Source: Cacconaster sp045599325 (GTDB lineage: Bacteria > Bacteroidota > Bacteroidia > Bacteroidales > UBA932). Taken from it: 64,000 bases of DNA. Under the pieces are notes generated by a model. The model did no database searches, was not told the origin of the DNA, and saw only the letters and a list, made by a program, of their open reading frames with translations. The stretch is taken from the NCBI GenBank assembly GCA_045599325.1, contig JAZRVT010000015.1:40727-104726 (forward strand). The letters are read 5' to 3'. Of this stretch, positions 41,791-49,425 are shown piece by piece. The position numbers were made by a program, and so were the translations under genes. The number at the start of each line of letters is the position of its first letter. Positions within the stretch are counted from its first letter, which is position 1.

Positions 41791-42215
41791 ATTATCAGGA
41801 TATAGTAAGCATTCCCAATGATATCCTCCTGACCGAGGTGGGCAGGCTGCTTGCTGAGGGAAGAGAGGTCATCATCCCCACAAAGGGCAGGAGCATGAGA
41901 CCTTTCATAGTGGGAGAGCGTGACAGCGTCAAACTCAGGAAGCACGGTTCCGTGGAATGCGGCGACATAGTCCTGGCCAAAGTGGAAGGCGGGTCCTTTG
42001 TGCTTCACCGCGTCCGCAAGGTTGACGGCAATGCGCTGACCCTGAAGGGGGACGGCAACCTCGGAGCAGTCGAGCACTGCGATATGGCCGATGTCCTCGG
42101 CACAGTTGAACAAATAATAAGGCCGGACAGTTCCTCCGTACCTTCAAAGGGACGCTTATGGAACTTCCTGCCACGGATTGTAAGAAGAGTGATATTGCAT
42201 TATGAGAATAATTGA
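41787..42215 (+). CDS. S24/S26 signal-peptidase-like protein, soluble
   Basis: A 142-aa protein starting with MNYQDIV at the ATG overlapping the kinase stop. It has the signal peptidase/LexA fold signatures: TKGRSMRPF with candidate nucleophile Ser36, ECGDIVLAKV, FVLHRVRKV with His74 and KGDGN (88-91). His at the base position is like Sec11-type enzymes rather than the Ser-Lys dyad of bacterial LepB. There is no membrane anchor, unlike true signal peptidases, so it is predicted to act in the cytoplasm, perhaps trimming a leader peptide. It overlaps the PqqD gene by 14 nt. Confidence 0.75.
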   Translation: MNYQDIVSIPNDILLTEVGRLLAEGREVIIPTKGRSMRPFIVGERDSVKLRKHGSVECGDIVLAKVEGGSFVLHRVRKVDGNALTLKGDGNLGAVEHCDMADVLGTVEQIIRPDSSSVPSKGRLWNFLPRIVRRVILHYENN

Positions 42216-42471
42216 CGGATTCAGACTTCGCCCGCTGGGCAAGTTCTTCATTGTTGTGGGCGAGGGCCTGCAGCAGGTGGATTTCAATAAGGTGGTCTCT
42301 TTGAACAGCACTGCGGCTTTCCTTTGGAAAAGCCTTGAGAACAGGGAGTTCGAGGTTGAAGACGTGAAGAGGGCCCTGCTTGATGAATATGAGATAGACG
42401 AGGAGACCGCTTCCAGCGACGCGGCGGCGATATGCGCTTCCTGGAAAGAGGCCGGACTGATCTCTGAGTGA
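42202..42471 (+). CDS. PqqD-family RRE protein
   Basis: An 89-aa protein matching the PqqD fold, the RiPP recognition element that binds leader peptides and hands them to modifying enzymes. Visible pattern: three initial strands (FRLRPLGKFFIVVGEG, VDFNKVVSLNSTAAFLWKSL) then the helical part (EVEDVKRALLDEYEIDEET, AAAICASWKEAGLI). The NSTAAFLW segment is the conserved core. Its start lies inside the peptidase gene (14-nt overlap) and its stop overlaps the ABC transporter start (TGATG). No radical SAM enzyme accompanies it. Confidence 0.85.
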   Translation: MRIIDGFRLRPLGKFFIVVGEGLQQVDFNKVVSLNSTAAFLWKSLENREFEVEDVKRALLDEYEIDEETASSDAAAICASWKEAGLISE

Positions 42472-44072
42472 TGAGAAGCTTCCGGAACGGCATAAAGGGT
42501 CTCTGCGCTGCGGCAAAGCCTGCGAAATGGCGCATACTGGTCAGTATCCTGATCGGTCTTGTCCGCGTTGCCGCCTCGATGTCATTCGTGTGGATCAGCA
42601 AGCGGCTGGTGGATATCGCCACAGGCGCCATTGATGCCCCTCTCGCTCCGGCGGCTGTCATAATGGCTGCAATAGTCCTTGTCCAGCTTGCCGGTGCGGT
42701 TGCCGCGTCATATTGGGGGAATCTGAATATCGTGAAGACCCGCTGCGGACTGAAATACAAAGTCTCCGGGCGTGTGCTCAGGAGCGAGTGGAACGGCCGC
42801 GAGGAGTTCCACAGCGGTGACGTCACCAACCGTATGCAGGAGGACATACGTGTCGTGACCGACCTTGTCTGCTCGAATCTTCCGGATGCGGCAGTGACCC
42901 TCTGCCAGCTGGCCGCAGCATCTGTCTATATGCTCAATCTGGCCCCCGGGCTGCTGTGGGTGCTTGTCCTTCTGATGACGGTGGCCATCCTCGGATCCAA
43001 ACTCTTCTTCAAGACCATACGCCGCCTCTCCTCGCGGATACGCGAACTTGACAGCAAAAGCCAGCAGCATATTCAGGAAAGTGTGCAGAACAGAGTCGTG
43101 GTGCTTACTCTCATAGGAGTGGAGAATGTCCTCAGGAAACTGAAAATCATCCAGGACGACCTTCAGGATACGACCGTCACCCGCCTGAACTACAGCGCTG
43201 TGGCACGCGGATTCCTCGGTTTCGGCTTTATGGCCGGCTATTTCGCTGCATTCATGTGGGGTGTCACCGGCATAAAAGACGGAGCAGTGACATACGGTAT
43301 GATGACGGCATTCCTGCAGCTGGTGGGGCAGGTACAGCGCCCGATGGCCGACCTCAGCCACCACATACCGGCTTTCATCGAGGCCCTTACCTCAGAGGAG
43401 AGGCTCGCCGAGATGCTCTCCCTGCCTGAGGCTCCGGGACTTGAGGGCGATTTCTGTGAAAGCGCCCCTTCCATCGTCTTCGACAATGTGACATATTCCT
43501 ATCCGGGGCAGGAGAAACCTGTGTACACGGACTTCAGCCATACCTTCAAGGCCGGCACAATCACCACGGTGATGGGCCCTACGGGCATCGGCAAGAGCAC
43601 TCTGATACGCCTTGCGATGGGGCTGCTCAAGCCCCGGAAGGGCAGCATATCAGTCTTCCCGATGTGCAACTATATGTATGTGCCGCAGGGTAACAGCCTT
43701 TTGAGCGGCACGGTGCGGGAGAATCTTCTTGTCGCCGCCCCGGGTGCGACTGAGGAGGAGATGGTGCAGGCTCTCAAGACTGCAGCCGCCGAGTTCGTGC
43801 TCGACCTTCCCATGGGCCTTGACACTGTGTGCGGGGAAGAGGGGACCGGCCTGAGCGAAGGGCAGGCACAGCGTATCTCGATAGCACGTGCAATACTTCA
43901 TAAAGGGTCCATACTCATTCTGGACGAAGCCACCTCTGCCCTCGACTCCGAAACGGAGAAAAGGCTGGTCGGGAATCTCTCGATGGCTTTCAGGGGCAGG
44001 AAGACAATAATAATGATAACTCACCGCGACAGCCTTTCCGGCATTGCGGACGATATTCTCAGGATAGGGTGA
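42471..44072 (+). CDS. ABC transporter, fused permease-ATPase, no peptidase domain
   Basis: A 533-aa half-transporter: six membrane helices in about 1-310, then the ATPase domain with Walker A GPTGIGKST (369-377), signature LSEGQ near 461 (Glu in place of the usual second Gly), Walker B LILDE with Glu486 and H-loop His518. The segment between Walker A and the Q-loop is short. There is no N-terminal C39 domain, so leader cleavage would have to come from another protein such as the soluble S24/S26 peptidase. Context suggests export of the product of this operon; substrate unknown. Its end overlaps the phosphatase GTG start. Confidence 0.9.
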   Translation: MRSFRNGIKGLCAAAKPAKWRILVSILIGLVRVAASMSFVWISKRLVDIATGAIDAPLAPAAVIMAAIVLVQLAGAVAASYWGNLNIVKTRCGLKYKVSGRVLRSEWNGREEFHSGDVTNRMQEDIRVVTDLVCSNLPDAAVTLCQLAAASVYMLNLAPGLLWVLVLLMTVAILGSKLFFKTIRRLSSRIRELDSKSQQHIQESVQNRVVVLTLIGVENVLRKLKIIQDDLQDTTVTRLNYSAVARGFLGFGFMAGYFAAFMWGVTGIKDGAVTYGMMTAFLQLVGQVQRPMADLSHHIPAFIEALTSEERLAEMLSLPEAPGLEGDFCESAPSIVFDNVTYSYPGQEKPVYTDFSHTFKAGTITTVMGPTGIGKSTLIRLAMGLLKPRKGSISVFPMCNYMYVPQGNSLLSGTVRENLLVAAPGATEEEMVQALKTAAAEFVLDLPMGLDTVCGEEGTGLSEGQAQRISIARAILHKGSILILDEATSALDSETEKRLVGNLSMAFRGRKTIIMITHRDSLSGIADDILRIG

Positions 44073-44899
44073 ACGCCGGACCGACATTGCAGAGCCAGCT
44101 CATAGGTCTTGAGAGTGTGGTGAACGCGCGTGACCTCGGCGGCTATACCGTCTCCGGGGGCAGACAGGTGAAGCGCGGCCGTCTGATGCGCGGCGGCGCC
44201 CTGAACAGGCTGTCGGATGCAGACATGGAGCGTTTCCGCGCAGAGTTCGGCCTGGTCTGCTGCTTTGACCTGCGTACAGAAGGGGAGACCAGATCGGCTC
44301 CTGACCGTGAGATTCCCGGCGTCGAGTATGTCTGGCTGCCGACCATCGACGAGCGTTCCGGCACAGCCGGCAAGATGGCCCTTCCGCCGCTGGCCTACAG
44401 AAGCCTGGACACCTGGCTTCCCGAACACGCTCACGAACCGTTCGTGCAGGAAGTTGCCGCTTCGATGTATACTGAACTGGTCCTCAATGAGTATACCCAG
44501 CTCCAGTATGCGGCTTTCTTCCAGAAGGTCCTTTCATATCCTGACGGCTCATTCTACTGGCACTGCTCGCAGGGCAAGGACCGCACGGGGCTCGGTGCGG
44601 CGCTGATGCTCGCCGCTCTCGGCGCAGACCGGGAACTGATAATGGCTGACTACGCACTTTCGAACGACTGGTACCGCGATGAGGTAGCCAGGGTTATGGC
44701 CGTCCTGCGGGCGCGCGGCTGCACACCTGCAGAAGAGGCTGTCATCCAGACTTTCATAGGGGTGAACTGCCTCTATTTCGAGACGGCCCTCGACCGTATC
44801 GACAGCGAGTTCGGCTCGATGGACTCCTATCTGGAGAATATAATATGCCTCACAGCCAGTGACCGTGAGGCATTGAAGGAAAGATTCCTCGAACGATAG
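44069..44899 (+). CDS. Protein-tyrosine phosphatase family (Y_phosphatase3 type)
   Basis: A 276-aa phosphatase starting with GTG (GTGA overlap with the ABC transporter stop). N-terminal ARDLGGY and GRLMRGGALNRLSD are typical of the tyrosine/serine phosphatase family PF13350. The active-site loop is HCSQGKDRTG with Cys166 and Arg172 intact. It may act on phosphoproteins or phosphoinositide-like substrates. As last gene of the operon that begins with a kinase-like gene, it could reverse the kinase reaction. It converges on rhaD with a 19-nt gap. Confidence 0.88.
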   Translation: MNAGPTLQSQLIGLESVVNARDLGGYTVSGGRQVKRGRLMRGGALNRLSDADMERFRAEFGLVCCFDLRTEGETRSAPDREIPGVEYVWLPTIDERSGTAGKMALPPLAYRSLDTWLPEHAHEPFVQEVAASMYTELVLNEYTQLQYAAFFQKVLSYPDGSFYWHCSQGKDRTGLGAALMLAALGADRELIMADYALSNDWYRDEVARVMAVLRARGCTPAEEAVIQTFIGVNCLYFETALDRIDSEFGSMDSYLENIICLTASDREALKERFLER

Positions 44900-44903
44900 A
44901 CAG

Positions 44904-44920
44904 CGCCCCTTCGGGAGGCT
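44904..44920. terminator. Possible weak hairpin between convergent operons
   Basis: The 19-nt gap between the phosphatase and rhaD stop codons contains GCCCC-TTCG-GGAGGC-like complementarity with a UUCG-type loop and one bulge, followed on the plus strand by TATTTC. It could serve both directions, but it is short. Confidence 0.3.
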
Positions 44921-45701
44921 ATTTCGGCAGATGGAACGCTTCTGACATCTCCGCCATCTGCTCCCCGCTCATACCGTCGGGCTCAAAGCCCATGCACTTG
45001 GCGCTCAAATATATCTGGGCCGCCTTGTTGAGCACGTCAACCTGGTCGAATGCGTCCATTATGGTCCTGTCCACAGCGAAGACTCCGTGCTTCTCCCACA
45101 TCACCACATCGTAGCCCTCCTCTATCGTGCGGATGGTCGCCTGGGCCAGTGCAGTGCTGCCGGGCAGCATATAAGGCACGATGCCGAGCCCGAGCGGGCA
45201 GAATGCCTTCGTCTCAGGGATCATAGACCAGAGCATCCTGGTGGCGGCATCCTTCACGAGCCATTTCCTTGAATGGGAGAGCGCCACAAGCTCAATCGGA
45301 TGGGTGTGGAGCGAGGCTCTGTACGGCGACCCCTTCTCCAGCAGGCGGTCGTGGACACATAGGTGCGAAGGAAGCTCGCTTGTCGGCATCACCGGCCTCT
45401 CGGCAATTATCTCATAATGCGCGCAGTCATCAGTGATGCGGATGACGGAACCGCATTCAAAAGGGTCGCGCGCAAGGTCGCGCATCCTCTTGCCTGTTCC
45501 CTTGCAGTAGAACCAGCACCCTTTCAGATGGGGCAGGACCATCCCGATCTCAAACGGGCCTGCAATCGGGAGGCGGCTCTTGAAGGAGCCGTCCAGACTG
45601 TCGGTTATGTTTACCGTTATGTTTCCGCCGTTACGTTCAGCCCAGCCCTTCTCCCAGAGAAGGCCGGCCACTTCGGCGGTCTGTTCTATCTCTCGTATCA
45701 T
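44919..45701 (-). CDS. rhaD: L-rhamnulose-1-phosphate aldolase
   Basis: Class II aldolase splitting L-rhamnulose 1-phosphate into dihydroxyacetone phosphate and L-lactaldehyde; 260 aa. Zinc-ligand motif HTHPIELVALSH and N-terminal WAERNGGNITVNI are diagnostic; a further conserved MWEKHGVFAV carries another His. It is the last gene of rhaB-rhaA-rhaT-rhaD and overlaps rhaT by 4 nt. An enzyme for lactaldehyde reduction is not in this window. Confidence 0.95.
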   Translation of the reverse strand: MIREIEQTAEVAGLLWEKGWAERNGGNITVNITDSLDGSFKSRLPIAGPFEIGMVLPHLKGCWFYCKGTGKRMRDLARDPFECGSVIRITDDCAHYEIIAERPVMPTSELPSHLCVHDRLLEKGSPYRASLHTHPIELVALSHSRKWLVKDAATRMLWSMIPETKAFCPLGLGIVPYMLPGSTALAQATIRTIEEGYDVVMWEKHGVFAVDRTIMDAFDQVDVLNKAAQIYLSAKCMGFEPDGMSGEQMAEMSEAFHLPK

Positions 45702-46711
45702 ATCAGTTCAGGAAGGAATGTGCTGAAGACAAGCACTGCCAGTCCGAGCAGCAGCACGATTACAGTTTTCTTTGTCACGCCTTTCCACTCCTTGAGGATG
45801 ATTCCCCAGACATTGGAGAAGGTCACGTTGAGGGCCATCAGGATGCACCAGCTGAAGGTTACAAGAACCGGGCTGCCTGTGAGGAATCCCTTGCCGAGGC
45901 TCAGCCCGAAGAACTGGCTGTACCAGAGGATGCCCGCAAGCGCGCAGAAAACCAGGTTGTTGCCCCAGAATTTCTTCTGGCTGTAGTCGGAGAAGGTCTT
46001 GTTCTTCGCATTCTGGAAGAGGCAGTAGGCTGCGTTGGTGAGGAACCCGCCGAAGGTGACGAGCAGGGTTGCCGGGAGGGACCGGAATATCTCCTTCGTG
46101 CCTTCCCAGTGGAGCGGTTCTCCGAAACTGAGGCCGATGTTGAAGCAGGCGCTCATAAGGCCGGCAAGGAGGGCGACTGTGATGCCTTTGCCGAAGTTGA
46201 AGTCGGCTACCGCCTTCTTCTTCTCCTCTTCAGGCAGCGATGCGGCCTTCATCGCTCCCGCTATGCCTATGATTGCGATTCCGACGAGGGTGACGACGAC
46301 CCCGATGATGACGGAACTGGTCAGGTCGTGCGCGTGTCCTGTGAGGACAGGGCCGAGGATCGCACCGAGCGCGGAGCAGGTGCCGAGAGCGACGCTCTGT
46401 CCCAGGGCGATGCCCAGGTATCTCATCGAGAGGCCGAAGGTCAGGCCGCCGACGCCCCAGAGCACTCCGAAGAGGATGGCGAGCAGCGACTCCTTCGGGA
46501 ATGCTGAGTAGATCTCGAAGAGACTGTACCCTTCAGGGACGGCGAGCAGCGCGCCGAGCAGAGGGAACACAAGCCAGGCGAAGATGCCCTGCACCAGCCA
46601 GTAGCTCTCCCAGTGCCAGTTCTTTATCTTGTTGATCGGAACATAGCTGCTCGACTGGCAGAATGCGCCGGCCGCTATGATCAGCAGGCCGATAAGGATG
46701 GACTGTCCCAT
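45698..46711 (-). CDS. rhaT: L-rhamnose/H+ symporter
   Basis: A 337-aa inner-membrane protein with about ten helices, matching the RhaT family of the drug/metabolite transporter superfamily. Recognisable stretches are INKIKNWHWESYWLVQGIFAW, LFGVLWGVGGLTFGLSMRYLG, LGTCSALGAILGPV and the C-terminal SWCILMALNVTFSNVWGIILKEWKG. It imports L-rhamnose with a proton. It is located between rhaA (3-nt gap) and rhaD (4-nt overlap), confirming its role. Confidence 0.96.
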   Translation of the reverse strand: MGQSILIGLLIIAAGAFCQSSSYVPINKIKNWHWESYWLVQGIFAWLVFPLLGALLAVPEGYSLFEIYSAFPKESLLAILFGVLWGVGGLTFGLSMRYLGIALGQSVALGTCSALGAILGPVLTGHAHDLTSSVIIGVVVTLVGIAIIGIAGAMKAASLPEEEKKKAVADFNFGKGITVALLAGLMSACFNIGLSFGEPLHWEGTKEIFRSLPATLLVTFGGFLTNAAYCLFQNAKNKTFSDYSQKKFWGNNLVFCALAGILWYSQFFGLSLGKGFLTGSPVLVTFSWCILMALNVTFSNVWGIILKEWKGVTKKTVIVLLLGLAVLVFSTFLPELI

Positions 46712-46714
46712 AGA

Positions 46715-47962
46715 CTATCTCTTTGATGTGACCTCTTTTTCGTATTTCTCGATTTCAGGGATGAACCCTTCGCCCGGAACCACCCCGCTGCGGAGGCAGA
46801 ATTCATCGTATACGGCGCTCCAAGGCTTGGCCTTCCCCTCTTCGAGAAGGGCGAGCACTTCGAATCCGCGTCCTTCGAGCTCGTAGCGGCGGATTATCTC
46901 TGTAGGCTCGAGGAGCGCCCTGGTCATACACTTCTGGGCGGCCCTTGCGCCGATGACATATGCGCCGATGCGGTTGATCGCTCCGTCGAAGTAGTCGAGA
47001 CCGTAGTGTACTCTTTCAAGTGCGCCGGCCCTGACGATCTCCGAGAAGAGCTCCTGGGTAGGGTCGTCCATTATGGTGACGTGGTCTGAATCCCAGCGGA
47101 CAGGACGGCTCACGTGGAGCATCAGCTCCGGTACGAACTGGAGCAGGGCGGAGACCTTGTCGGCAGGGGATTCCGTAGGATGGTAATGGCCTGTGTCGAT
47201 GGTCGGGATCTTGCCGTTCTTCGCGCAGTAGGCAGTGTAGAAGTCGTGTGAACCGACAGTGAAGCTCTCCAGACCGATGCCGAAGACCTTGCCTTCCACG
47301 CAGTCCTTCATATTCTTCTTCTCTTCGGCGAAGATCTGGTCGAGGGAGTCGCGGAGAAGCTCTCTGTACAGATAGTGGTTGACGCTCAGGTCCTTGCATC
47401 CGTCGTGGACCCAGAGGTTCATTATGCAGGGGTCTCCCTGCGCCTTGCCTATCGCGTCTGCGACGGTGCGGCAGCGCTTTGTGTGCTCGATCCAGAAATC
47501 GCGGATCTCCCTGTCAGGGTTCGAGAGCGAGAGGTTGCCGCTTTTCGGATGGGAGAAGGATGTGCTGTTGAAGTCCAGCTTGATCCCTGCGTCGGACGCC
47601 CAGTCAATCCAGCTCTGGAAATGCTCGGGCTCCACTTCGTCACGGTCGACTTTCCTGCCCCTGAAATCGCCGTAGATTTCGTGCAGGTTGAGTCTGTGAG
47701 TGCCCGGGATGAGGCTCATCGCCTTGAGGATGTCGTTGCGCAGTTCGTCGATGTCACGTGCTTTGCCGGGGTAGTTGCCGGTGGCCTGGATACCGCCGGA
47801 GAGCTCTCCTGACTTCTCGAAGCCCGCCACGTCGTCGGCCTGCCAGCAGTGGATGCTGAGGTGGAAATTCTTCAGTTGTTCGAGTACCTTCTCAGTGTCG
47901 ATACCCATAGCGGCATAGCGTTCGCGTGCTGCTTCATATGCCTGGTTGACAGATTCTTTCAT
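46715..47962 (-). CDS. rhaA: L-rhamnose isomerase
   Basis: Mn/Zn-dependent aldose-ketose isomerase converting L-rhamnose to L-rhamnulose; 415 aa, normal length. Conserved segments: FHLSIHCWQADDVAGFE, HRLNLHEIYGD, LDFNSTSFSHP, NLWVHDGCKD, FGIGLESFTVGSHDFYT, TIDTGHYHPTESPADKVS and SRPVRWDSDHV. Several metal ligands (Glu, His, Asp) sit in these. It lies 1 nt downstream of rhaB. Confidence 0.97.
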   Translation of the reverse strand: MKESVNQAYEAARERYAAMGIDTEKVLEQLKNFHLSIHCWQADDVAGFEKSGELSGGIQATGNYPGKARDIDELRNDILKAMSLIPGTHRLNLHEIYGDFRGRKVDRDEVEPEHFQSWIDWASDAGIKLDFNSTSFSHPKSGNLSLSNPDREIRDFWIEHTKRCRTVADAIGKAQGDPCIMNLWVHDGCKDLSVNHYLYRELLRDSLDQIFAEEKKNMKDCVEGKVFGIGLESFTVGSHDFYTAYCAKNGKIPTIDTGHYHPTESPADKVSALLQFVPELMLHVSRPVRWDSDHVTIMDDPTQELFSEIVRAGALERVHYGLDYFDGAINRIGAYVIGARAAQKCMTRALLEPTEIIRRYELEGRGFEVLALLEEGKAKPWSAVYDEFCLRSGVVPGEGFIPEIEKYEKEVTSKR

Positions 47963-47963
47963 A

Positions 47964-49370
47964 TTATCTTGGATTATATTGTTTCGTTCCGGTCATCGAC
48001 GCGATGGCGCTGCGGTCAAACCCTGCCTGTATCATCACGTTGCCGAGTGCCGTAGCCTCGGCGGGTCCGGCGACAACCCTGATGCCGCAGGCGTCTGCAG
48101 TCATCTGGTTGAGGAGCTCGTTCTGCGAGCCGCCGCCGATGATATGGAGGGTGTTGATTTCGAACGGGGCCACCTCCCTGAGCTTGCCGAGCACTTCTGC
48201 GTATCTTGCCGCGAGCGAGTCGTAGATCAGGCGGACCATCTCTGCGTCTGTCTCAGGTGCGGGGATTCCGTGCTCCGCGCAGTGGCGGAGGATTGCCTGC
48301 GGCATATCGCCCGGTGCTGCGAATTCTGGCGCGTCAGGGTCGATCAAGGCAGGTGAAGGAGGGCAGCTGCGCGCCATCTCAGCCGCTTCAGGGTAGGAGT
48401 AGTCGCGGCCGGCTTTCCTCCAGGCTGCGAGGCACTGCTCTAGCAGCCACATTCCGGTTATGTTCTTGAGGAGGCGGGTGGTTCCTCCGACTCCTCCTTC
48501 GTTGGTGAAGTTCATCGCGAACATCTTCTCATCGATGACTGGCTCGTCGGTTTCGATGCCCATCAGCGACCAGGTTCCGCTGCTCAGGTAGGCGAAGCTG
48601 CGGTCTGCCGCCGGCACTGCCGCGACGGCAGATGCGGTGTCGTGACCCGCCACGGCGACTACCCTGACATCCCCCAGGCCTGTCGAGGCGGCCAGTCCGG
48701 GTTCAAGGCGGCCGACTTCAGTGCCTGGCATCACGATTTTCGGGAAGAGCCGCGCCTTCGAGCCGCAGGCCTCGAGCACCTTGCGGTCGATCTTCCTGCG
48801 CCTCGGGTCCATCAGGGCCGAGGTGCTGAGGATGGTGTATTCGCAGACCATATTGCCGGTGAGCAGATAGGAGATGGCGTCGGGCATGAAGAGTATCCTG
48901 CGGGCGGACTTCAGCGCCGATGAACCTTCGTGCTTCTGGGCGTAGAGCTGGAACACGGAGTTGAAGTTCATTATCTGGATGCCGGTGCGGCGGTAGAGCT
49001 CCTCGCGAGGCATCCTGTTGAAGAAGTGCTCAGGAATGCCCTCGGTGTACGGGTCGCGGTAGGAGCGCGGAAGCCCGCAGAGCGAGCCGTCGCCGGCGAC
49101 CGCCACGAAGTCGACACCCCAGGTGTCCACGCCTATGGATTCGATTTTCAGACCTTTTCTCCCGACTGCCGCCAGCCCCTTGACAATCTCTTCATAGATT
49201 GAGTATATGTTCCAGTAATATTTCCCTGAAATGCAGACCATAGGAGTGGGGAAACGGTGGACAGTCTCGAGAGTGAGGCTGCTTTTTCCGTCTGTCCCGC
49301 TGCCGGCGGCCGCCAGGATAACCCTCCCGCTCGTGGCGCCGAGGTCTATGGCTATGTAGTGCTTGCTCAT
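47964..49370 (-). CDS. rhaB: L-rhamnulokinase
   Basis: FGGY-family kinase phosphorylating L-rhamnulose at C1; 468 aa from the ATG at 49370. N-terminal ATP site IAIDLGATSGRVIL; VDTWGVDFV (catalytic Asp region); AGHDTASAVAAVP; SSGTWSLMGIE; C-terminal IIGGGSQNELLNQMTADACG. The promoter box lies 5 nt upstream of the ATG, ruling out longer readings. It leads the rhamnose operon; no AraC-type RhaR/RhaS regulator is seen nearby. Confidence 0.96.
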   Translation of the reverse strand: MSKHYIAIDLGATSGRVILAAAGSGTDGKSSLTLETVHRFPTPMVCISGKYYWNIYSIYEEIVKGLAAVGRKGLKIESIGVDTWGVDFVAVAGDGSLCGLPRSYRDPYTEGIPEHFFNRMPREELYRRTGIQIMNFNSVFQLYAQKHEGSSALKSARRILFMPDAISYLLTGNMVCEYTILSTSALMDPRRRKIDRKVLEACGSKARLFPKIVMPGTEVGRLEPGLAASTGLGDVRVVAVAGHDTASAVAAVPAADRSFAYLSSGTWSLMGIETDEPVIDEKMFAMNFTNEGGVGGTTRLLKNITGMWLLEQCLAAWRKAGRDYSYPEAAEMARSCPPSPALIDPDAPEFAAPGDMPQAILRHCAEHGIPAPETDAEMVRLIYDSLAARYAEVLGKLREVAPFEINTLHIIGGGSQNELLNQMTADACGIRVVAGPAEATALGNVMIQAGFDRSAIASMTGTKQYNPR

Positions 49371-49375
49371 AACTA

Positions 49376-49383
49376 CAAATTTA
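49376..49383 (-). promoter_or_regulatory. -7 promoter element for the rhamnose operon
   Basis: Minus-strand TAAATTTG matches TAnnTTTG, ending 5 nt before the rhaB ATG; the mRNA is probably leaderless. It shares a 55-nt divergent region with the NRPS-cluster promoter. Confidence 0.6.
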
Positions 49384-49406
49384 AGAGTTTTATTCGGATA
49401 TTTATA

Positions 49407-49414
49407 TATCTTTG
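49407..49414 (+). promoter_or_regulatory. -7 promoter element for the phosphatase-NRPS operon
   Basis: TATCTTTG matches TAnnTTTG and ends 11 nt before the ATG at 49426. It is the only good promoter box seen ahead of the whole NRPS unit. Confidence 0.6.
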
Positions 49415-49425
49415 TAAGATAGACT

